Positions 57,987-64,000 of a stretch of DNA of 64,000 nucleotides are shown one piece after another. The notes under the pieces are model-generated. The model ran no database searches and was not told where the DNA came from. It saw only the letters and a list, made by a program, of their open reading frames with translations. The position numbers and the translations under genes were made by a program. Source of the DNA: CBFGTV01 sp965652145 (GTDB taxonomy: Bacteria > Bacillota > Clostridia > Peptostreptococcales > Natronincolaceae). Position 1 is the stretch's first letter; the number at the start of each line of letters is the position of its first letter. The stretch lies in NCBI GenBank assembly GCA_965652145.1, contig CBFGTV010000001.1, positions 62,001-126,000 of the forward strand, given 5' to 3'.

Positions 57987-59193
57987 AATTGCTCTGTTAT
58001 TCATCGGTCTGATGGTTGTTCCCTTTGCATTGATTGTGGGGGGAAGAATTCCCTACCTGCTCCTCTATACCTATCTGCTGACACTGCTGCTGCCCTTTCT
58101 ACACAGCCTTTTGGGTAAATATTTTATACAGGTAATCGTCAAGGTACCGGAAGGGGAATTGGTGGCTGGTGAAGAGATTAAAATTCACTATGAAATCAGG
58201 AACCCTAGTGGTTTGACCTTTCCAAGGCTGGTATTTCATAATGAGCTGGTCTACCGCCTGACAGGAAAACAGGAGCCTGAAATTCAATTTCATCTAAAGA
58301 AGAAGGAAAGCTATTGGGGCCAGACAACAGTGCAGTGTGTACGGCGGGGTAATTTTACGCTGGGTAAGGGAAGGCTGATCATTAAAGATATATTTGATCT
58401 TTACCGGCTTAAAAAGGTTGCCAATGTTCCCCTGGCTTTAACAATCTATCCCAGGGTAGTAACTTTGAAAAGTCTGAAAATTCAGGCCAGCCAACAGATG
58501 GGTGAGCTGGTGGTAAAAAACCCTTTGTTTCAGGATTATGCAGCCCTATCAGATTTAAGAGTCTATCAGCCGGGAGATTCTTTAAAGAAGGTCCATTGGA
58601 AGGCTTCGGCCAAAACCGATACCCTAATGGTAAAGAATTTTGAAGAACAGGGAGACCATGGTGTTATCGTCATGCTGGATAGCTGTAGAAATAACTACTT
58701 CTTTGATCAGGAGGCCTTTATCGAAGATAAGCTGGTGGAAGCAGCGGCATCCATCATAGATTTTTGCCTGGGTCAAAATATAAAGGTATCGTTATATTAT
58801 CGGGATACCGGCGGAACCAGGATCATGACGGGAAACCAGGCGGGCTATTTTAAAGGTTTTTTAGATCAGCTGGTAACCTTTCATCCCGTCGACACAGTAG
58901 ATTTTTACAGAGAAATTGAGGGTAATCTACCCAATATACAGCAGGGAAGTACCTTGTTTCTGCTGACTCCCTTCCTTGGCAAGGAATTGGCGGCCCAGGG
59001 AATTCGTTTGAAGATGAAAAACCTGCAGCCCGTTTATTTGATTATTGGCAGTGAAGAGGGGAGCCCTCATATTTCAAGGCAAAATAAGGAAATGGCCAAA
59101 AAACTTGGGGGTGAGGGAATTCCCCTTTATTTGCTTGATGTGGAACAGGACATAAGGGATGTTTTGGAGGAAAAATATGAAAAAGGAGCTTAA
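57970..59193 (+). CDS. DUF58 domain protein
   Basis: A 407-residue protein with two N-terminal hydrophobic helices (about residues 5-45), a beta-rich middle (PEGELVAGEEIKIHYEIRNP) and the DUF58 signature: LRVYQPGDSLKKVHWKASAK near residue 198 (usual form REYxxGDxxRxIxWxxSA), followed by a VWA-like fold (VIVMLDSCRNN). DUF58 proteins accompany MoxR ATPases. Start GTG 57970 lies inside the end of the moxR gene; TTG 57976 is an alternative. It overlaps the transglutaminase gene by 17 bases. Confidence 0.88.
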   Translation: MPLRTKIALLFIGLMVVPFALIVGGRIPYLLLYTYLLTLLLPFLHSLLGKYFIQVIVKVPEGELVAGEEIKIHYEIRNPSGLTFPRLVFHNELVYRLTGKQEPEIQFHLKKKESYWGQTTVQCVRRGNFTLGKGRLIIKDIFDLYRLKKVANVPLALTIYPRVVTLKSLKIQASQQMGELVVKNPLFQDYAALSDLRVYQPGDSLKKVHWKASAKTDTLMVKNFEEQGDHGVIVMLDSCRNNYFFDQEAFIEDKLVEAAASIIDFCLGQNIKVSLYYRDTGGTRIMTGNQAGYFKGFLDQLVTFHPVDTVDFYREIEGNLPNIQQGSTLFLLTPFLGKELAAQGIRLKMKNLQPVYLIIGSEEGSPHISRQNKEMAKKLGGEGIPLYLLDVEQDIRDVLEEKYEKGA

Positions 59194-61447
59194 GGGAAAG
59201 CAAAAAATTATTTACACCTTGATTCATTTGTTGATGCTCTTTACCCTGGCCCAGGTACTGGGAAAGGTACTTTTAATTAACCTGAACAGCTTTAGCGTCT
59301 TAATTCTAAGCTTTTTGGCCGGTACCGTAATTCAATTATTTGTACTATTGCCCTTCACCCTGTTGGCGGCATTCTTTATGCTGCTATCGCTTTTTCTGTT
59401 TTACCGGCATTATCAGCCCGAAACACTGCAAAGGTTGGTTTTATGGGTAATTCAGCTCTTTAGCAACATCAGAAACCATCTGGGGGGCAGTGAAGAAATC
59501 TATCTTGAAAATGGCAGGGCCTTCTGGGTATTGCTGGTACTGTTGGTCAGTCTATACACCGTTACGGTTCTTTTCAAAATCAGAAGGCCATCTTTGCTGC
59601 TGCCCCTTTATGTCGGTGCCTTTATATATTATTGGTATATCTACATTGATGCGGCCTATCCCATGTTATTTTTATTCTTGCTGCTGTTTCTGATTTTAAA
59701 AGGACTTGAAAGCTATTTTAAGGCCGCAGGCTCCCTTGATCTGTATTCACCGTGGATGAAAACAGCCCTTGGCTACGGGCTGGTGATCATGGTTACTGCA
59801 GGGCTACTGCCAAAGGGCGGCAGTCTTATCAAATGGCATTGGATTGAAGCCCAGGCCCAGGCATACTTTCCCATGGTCTTTGAGCTTCGAGATGACTTGG
59901 TCTATAGCCGAAGCTTTGGAAAAAGTGAGCTTTTCGATTTCACCCAAACGGGCTTTCAGTCCAATACCACCCGATTAGGGGGGCCGGTAAAATTAAGCGA
60001 TCGGCTGGTTATGGAGGTTAAGGCCCCTTCCCCCCTTTATTTAAGAGGAAATGTTAAAAACATCTACCAGAATAATCATTGGAGTACAGAGGCTGATTAT
60101 CAATGGGCCCATGAGCTGGGAAAGCTCTTGCCGATGGAGGTGCAATCAGGGGTACCGGTTACGATTGAAATTCGGAATATGAATATGGCCACCAATACAA
60201 TCTTTACTCCCTATCAACCCCTCAAGGTTTTAGCAGGGGGGATTACCAATGCCACGGTGGATGAAAATTTCCAGATGACCTTTCGGGGGGCCAGATATAA
60301 AAATGAGAGCTATGTGGTTCAGGCCCTGTTGCCTGGCGGTGAGCACAAGGAGCCGGTTCCCTCATTAGACCCATCCTTTGAAAAGTATCTAATGCTGCCG
60401 GAAGATTTGCCCCATTCGGTCTATGAACTGGGAGATGAGATCACCCGGCATGTAGATACGCCCCATCAGAAGGCCCGGGCAATTAGAAGCTACTTACGAG
60501 AAAATTACACCTATACCCTTGAACCTTCGGTGGTTCCAGAGGATAAGGAATTTGTTTCATATTTTCTCTTTGAAGAGAAGCAGGGATATTGTACCTATTT
60601 TGCCACAGCCATGGCAGTATTGCTAAGAACCCAGGGGATACCGGCCCGATACGTCGAAGGATATCGTATGCCGGAGGCCAATGAAGAAGGGATTTATGAG
60701 ATCAGACAAAAGGATGCCCATGCATGGGTCGAGGCCTACATGGGGTCAGAGGGTTGGATGATCTTCGAGGCAACCCCTGCCTATGATGAGCCTGTGCAGC
60801 AGGAGGCCCCATTAAACAGAGAAGAATCTACAGGAAATACAGCAGCGGAATTTGATGAGATGGAGGCTTTACTGGAAAGGGCCCTAAGGGATAGTGAAAT
60901 TCAGCCAGTTCAAGAGCCCCAGGGGGAAGTGGATCGCAATTTGGAGGATCTACCCATTCCCACCCTAGAAAGCTCCCTGACGAGTCTTTGGGTTTTTCTA
61001 AAGAGGATTTTGAAGCGGTTTTTGCCCATCAGTCTTTTAGGGATGCTACCCCTAAGAATTCTCTACAGCAAATTGAAGCTGATCTATTACCTAAGATCGT
61101 TGGATCAGGGGAGCAGCAACCAAAAAATAATTTACTTGTATGATCATATTGTACAAATGATTGGAAAAATCTATTCTCCTATTCAAGTTGGCGAAACCCC
61201 TAGGGAATATGCTCAACGGCTTCAGCGAATTGTTTACGATTCACATTATGATTTTAAAGAAATAACAGAAATATATATGAATGCTAAATACAGTTCCAAA
61301 GAGAGCTCGCTATTGGACGTCCAGCGAACTACAAGATATTTTAAGCTGATAGACGGAAAACTAAGACAGCATTTAGGAACTTTAAAATACATTTATGTAA
61401 AGTACATCAAGGGAAAAATGATTCAGTATAATAAATTAAGGAAATAA
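59177..61447 (+). CDS. Transglutaminase-like membrane protein (TgpA/YebA type)
   Basis: A 756-residue protein. Residues 12-225 hold about seven hydrophobic helices (DUF3488 region); the extracellular middle contains a transglutaminase core with QGYCTYFATAMAVLLRT near residue 475 (catalytic Cys), KDAHAWVEAYMG near 513 (His) and WMIFEATPAY near 528 (acidic third residue as Glu); then an acidic linker, another hydrophobic stretch near 615 and a C-terminal DUF4129-like cytoplasmic helix bundle. It may crosslink or cleave envelope proteins, possibly spore-related. ATG 59177 follows TTGGAGGAAAAAT. Confidence 0.92.
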   Translation: MKKELKGKQKIIYTLIHLLMLFTLAQVLGKVLLINLNSFSVLILSFLAGTVIQLFVLLPFTLLAAFFMLLSLFLFYRHYQPETLQRLVLWVIQLFSNIRNHLGGSEEIYLENGRAFWVLLVLLVSLYTVTVLFKIRRPSLLLPLYVGAFIYYWYIYIDAAYPMLFLFLLLFLILKGLESYFKAAGSLDLYSPWMKTALGYGLVIMVTAGLLPKGGSLIKWHWIEAQAQAYFPMVFELRDDLVYSRSFGKSELFDFTQTGFQSNTTRLGGPVKLSDRLVMEVKAPSPLYLRGNVKNIYQNNHWSTEADYQWAHELGKLLPMEVQSGVPVTIEIRNMNMATNTIFTPYQPLKVLAGGITNATVDENFQMTFRGARYKNESYVVQALLPGGEHKEPVPSLDPSFEKYLMLPEDLPHSVYELGDEITRHVDTPHQKARAIRSYLRENYTYTLEPSVVPEDKEFVSYFLFEEKQGYCTYFATAMAVLLRTQGIPARYVEGYRMPEANEEGIYEIRQKDAHAWVEAYMGSEGWMIFEATPAYDEPVQQEAPLNREESTGNTAAEFDEMEALLERALRDSEIQPVQEPQGEVDRNLEDLPIPTLESSLTSLWVFLKRILKRFLPISLLGMLPLRILYSKLKLIYYLRSLDQGSSNQKIIYLYDHIVQMIGKIYSPIQVGETPREYAQRLQRIVYDSHYDFKEITEIYMNAKYSSKESSLLDVQRTTRYFKLIDGKLRQHLGTLKYIYVKYIKGKMIQYNKLRK

Positions 61448-61601
61448 TTTCTATAAAGATCCTTGCAAATTCACCTTTTCTATAGCTTTTTTTATACTTT
61501 TTTGTTAAAATAGAAAAGATGTTTAAAAAATAAAATGAATTAAGGATAATGATAGTGCTATATGATGCTTAGTTATGAAACCAAACGGGGAAGTGAACAG
61601 G

Positions 61602-62600
61602 ATGAAAACCTTTTTTAAAATATTCGGCATTGCCTTTTTATGTTTTGTGGTGATTTTCACCAGCCTTGTATGGTCTTTCAATCATTTTATGCGGGATGAT
61701 CATCCCAATTCAGATGAAATTATAGAGGCCGTGGTTGATCCCAATCAGGAAAACCTGGTAGATGATGTAGATCGGGATGAATTGGAGGAACTGGTATATA
61801 ACAGTGATCGAATCAATTTTGTATTGATGGGGCTGGAGGGCCCCAGGAGCGATACTCTGATGTTTGTCTCCTTTGAGCCAAATGACAAAAAGATCGATAT
61901 TATTTCCATCCCTCGAGATACCTATTATCATCGTAAGGGCTATGATCGGCTGGATAAGCGTAAAATCAATTCTGTCTATGGGGATCATGGTGCAGCTGGT
62001 GTCAAGACCGTTGTCAGTGATATTTTGTACGATATTCCCATTGACTATTATGTATCTGTAACCTATAAAGGGGCTGAGGCCATTATTGATTCCCTTGGAG
62101 GCGTTCCGGTTCATATTCCTAAGAAAATGGACTACTATGACCCCTATGATGATCCACCCCTTAGAATTTATTTCGAGGCGGGAGACCATATTTTAAAGGG
62201 AGCCGACGGGGTTAAGTTCCTTAGATTCCGTAAATCGACACCGGGAAGCGGCGGTATGTCCTATGCAGACGGCGACCTGGGAAGAATTAAAGCCCAGCAG
62301 GAGTTTATCAAGTCAGCCTTTAAAAAGGCCCTGAGCCTAAGGCTGCCTTCAGTGGCCACCGCTGCCTTTAAGCATGTCAGAACCGATATGCAATTACAAG
62401 AGGTACTTTCATTGGCCACCTCGGCTGTGGGAATGAACATGGAAAATGTGGAAATGAGAGTACTTGCTGGGGAAGATCGATACCAAAACAAAGTATCATA
62501 TTATTTCCCCGATTATCCGGGCATTCGAAATCAGCTAATAGAAGTCTATGGCGGCCAGCCTGTAGTTGATGGGTCAACTGATGAGTCAATTGAAGAATAA
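61602..62600 (+). CDS. LytR-CpsA-Psr (LCP) family protein
   Basis: A 332-residue membrane-anchored phosphotransferase-like protein. N-terminal helix at about residues 4-26, an acidic stalk, then the LCP domain with NFVLMGLEGPRSDTLMFVSF near residue 69, IISIPRDTYYHRKGY near 104 (Arg-Asp core), INSVYGDHGAAGVKTVVSDI near 126 and KFLRFRKS...GDLGRIKAQQEFI near 200. LCP proteins attach teichoic acids or other polymers to peptidoglycan. ATG 61602 with GGGGAAGTGA is preferred to ATG 61575, which lacks a ribosome site. Monocistronic. Confidence 0.93.
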   Translation: MKTFFKIFGIAFLCFVVIFTSLVWSFNHFMRDDHPNSDEIIEAVVDPNQENLVDDVDRDELEELVYNSDRINFVLMGLEGPRSDTLMFVSFEPNDKKIDIISIPRDTYYHRKGYDRLDKRKINSVYGDHGAAGVKTVVSDILYDIPIDYYVSVTYKGAEAIIDSLGGVPVHIPKKMDYYDPYDDPPLRIYFEAGDHILKGADGVKFLRFRKSTPGSGGMSYADGDLGRIKAQQEFIKSAFKKALSLRLPSVATAAFKHVRTDMQLQEVLSLATSAVGMNMENVEMRVLAGEDRYQNKVSYYFPDYPGIRNQLIEVYGGQPVVDGSTDESIEE

Positions 62601-62604
62601 AATG

Positions 62605-62640
62605 AAGGAGCAGAACTGGGGGAGTTCTGCTCCTTCTTTA
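62605..62640 (+). terminator. Terminator after the LCP gene
   Basis: AAGGAGCAGAACT (62605-62617) pairs with AGTTCTGCTCCTT (62623-62635), followed by CTTTA. Confidence 0.8.
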
Positions 62641-62764
62641 TAAATGGATAGGGGAGTGGGGGTTTATGTATTCTAAAATTACCCTCCTTTGCTTGGACTA
62701 AACAGGTACAGTTAAAAAATATTATTAAATAATATAATTAATTAAATTGTTTCCGATCGAATGA

Positions 62765-64000
62765 CTAGATGATCTTTTTATTTTGCACTAAATACTTTCC
62801 CTTTTCAATCAGCATTTCACCAATTTTATAGACATCTCCGGCTCCCATGGTAATGACCAGGTCAGTAGGCTGAACCTTCTGTAATAAATAGTCTGTAATT
62901 CCATCAAAATCCTTTAAATATTGTACATCATCATGATCCTTAATTAATTCAGCCAAGCGGCTGCTGTGAATTTCACCGTTATCCTTTTCACGGGCGGCAT
63001 ATATATCGGTAATGATCACATGATCTGCATCATGAAAGGACCTTGAAAAGTCCTCCAGCAATGCCAGGGTTCGGGTATAGGTATGGGGCTGAAAAATACA
63101 CCAGATTTCACCATGGGGGTATTTTTTAGCGGCCTCCAGGGTTGCTCTAATTTCAGCGGGGTGATGGGCATAGTCATCTATGATTTTGGCACCCTTCACT
63201 TCACCGAGAAGATCAAAGCGACGGTGAATCCCCTTATAGATTTTAATGTATTTGACAATTTCTTCAGCGGGAATTCCCAGGATATAAGCTGTGGCAATGG
63301 AAGCCAGGGCATTGTAGATATTATGGACACCGGGAATACTCAATTGAAATCTGCCAAGGGATTTGCCTGAAAAATATACTTCAAAGGAAGGAAAGCCGTT
63401 GGTATGGAAAACAATGTCCCTGGCAGTAAAATCACAATCCTTTTTTATTCCATAGGTAAATACCTGGCAGGTAAGCTGTTGAATCACATCAGACACATTG
63501 TCATCATCGCCGTTGACAACCAAATAGCCATCCTGGGGAATCAGCCGGCCAAAACGATGAAAGGCTTCTTTAATATGGTGAATATCCTTATAAAAATCCA
63601 GATGATCCTCGTCAATATTCAAAATAATTCCAATAAAGGGGTTGAATTTTAGAAAACTCTCAACATATTCGCAGGCTTCCGTAATAAAATGCTGACTTTC
63701 ACCAATTTTGATATTTCCGCCAATTTCGTCCAATTCTCCACCAACCATGATGGTAGGGTCCAGCTTGGCATATTCCATCACAAGGGATAATAAAGATGTG
63801 GTAGTGGTCTTTCCGTGACTTCCAGCAACTGCAATGGCACGGTCATACATCTTCATAATGAGCCCAAGCATGTGGGCTCGATCAATCTGAGGAATACCCA
63901 GCCTTTCTGCCTCCTGGCGTTCACAATTATCTGCCTTAACGGCAGCTGTATAGACAACTAAATCAGCGTCCCTGACATTTTCACACTGATGGCTTAAAAA
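62765..64000 (-). CDS. murC: UDP-N-acetylmuramate--L-alanine ligase, 5' end cut by window edge
   Basis: Adds L-Ala to UDP-MurNAc, the first amino acid step of peptidoglycan precursor synthesis, in the cytoplasm. The minus-strand frame has no start inside the window that fits: upstream of the internal Met at 63871 it continues to the edge as ...[20 protein letters not shown], part of the MurC N-terminal domain. Seen downstream: P-loop [36 protein letters not shown] and [15 protein letters not shown] (DDYAHHP, MurC/MurD-type). The C-terminal domain is complete, with [13 protein letters not shown] near the end. About 75-80 N-terminal residues are probably beyond the edge. Confidence 0.95.
   Translation of the reverse strand, partial: FLSHQCENVRDADLVVYTAAVKADNCERQEAERLGIPQIDRAHMLGLIMKMYDRAIAVAGSHGKTTTTSLLSLVMEYAKLDPTIMVGGELDEIGGNIKIGESQHFITEACEYVESFLKFNPFIGIILNIDEDHLDFYKDIHHIKEAFHRFGRLIPQDGYLVVNGDDDNVSDVIQQLTCQVFTYGIKKDCDFTARDIVFHTNGFPSFEVYFSGKSLGRFQLSIPGVHNIYNALASIATAYILGIPAEEIVKYIKIYKGIHRRFDLLGEVKGAKIIDDYAHHPAEIRATLEAAKKYPHGEIWCIFQPHTYTRTLALLEDFSRSFHDADHVIITDIYAAREKDNGEIHSSRLAELIKDHDDVQYLKDFDGITDYLLQKVQPTDLVITMGAGDVYKIGEMLIEKGKYLVQNKKII

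Overview
The window is a chromosomal piece of an anaerobic, endospore-forming member of the Clostridia, probably from the Alkaliphilus/Natronincola neighbourhood (genus is inference). The grounds are an oxygen-independent cobalamin pathway (CbiD, CbiG, CbiT), sporulation genes (gin/csfB, spmAB, ytrHI, a BclA-like collagen protein), AbrB, a SigI/RsgI pair, a T-box leader and many Shine-Dalgarno sites of the AAAGGAGG type. No rRNA, tRNA, transposase, CRISPR array or intact prophage was recognised.

Bases 1-9686 are a tightly overlapping cobalamin operon, cut by the left edge: cbiA, an ECF S component plus AIR-synthase-like kinase (probable alpha-ribazole salvage pair cblT/cblS), pduX, then cbiC-D-E-T-F-G-H-J. 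Bases 9700-13816 hold small membrane proteins, the sigma-G inhibitor Gin, an Orn/Lys/Arg decarboxylase and tmk. From 21.8 kb the conserved Firmicutes order continues (darA, holB, ricT ... trmN6, rsmI, abrB ... metG, tatD ... yabE, rnmV, rsmA), with sigI-rsgI, cca, pncB, spmAB and a molybdate transporter between.

The most accessory-looking part is 13.8-21.7 kb, which separates tmk from darA. It holds a BhlA/UviB holin-like gene facing away from a two-gene split sigma factor of the SigO/RsoA type, an XRE-TPR regulator, a BclA-like collagen protein with a glycosyltransferase, and a glucose-family PTS permease. The holin gene and the sigma operon carry the same unusual promoter, GGTTTACA-N14-CACTCTTA, on opposite strands. 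This suggests a self-activating sigma switch that also drives a membrane-lysis or export protein; it is the best candidate for a little-described system here.

A second regulatory circuit is sigI-rsgI. Two copies of a C-rich promoter (CCCAAAATAA-N10-CGTA), one before sigI and one inside the end of rsgI, imply that the secreted three-repeat protein at 27083 is a SigI target. A third feature is a structured intergenic element of about 90-100 bases found three times (24966, 44340, 54860), with a closing stem, conserved GGAGC and RCGTAARG..CTGG segments and a 3' T-run.

The right end carries sporulation genes ytrHI, a GltD-like oxidoreductase, an AbgT transporter with an M20 peptidase, a second Orn/Lys/Arg decarboxylase, a MoxR-DUF58-transglutaminase operon, an LCP protein and murC, which runs off the right edge. 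Functions come from reading motifs and gene order; no database search was possible.
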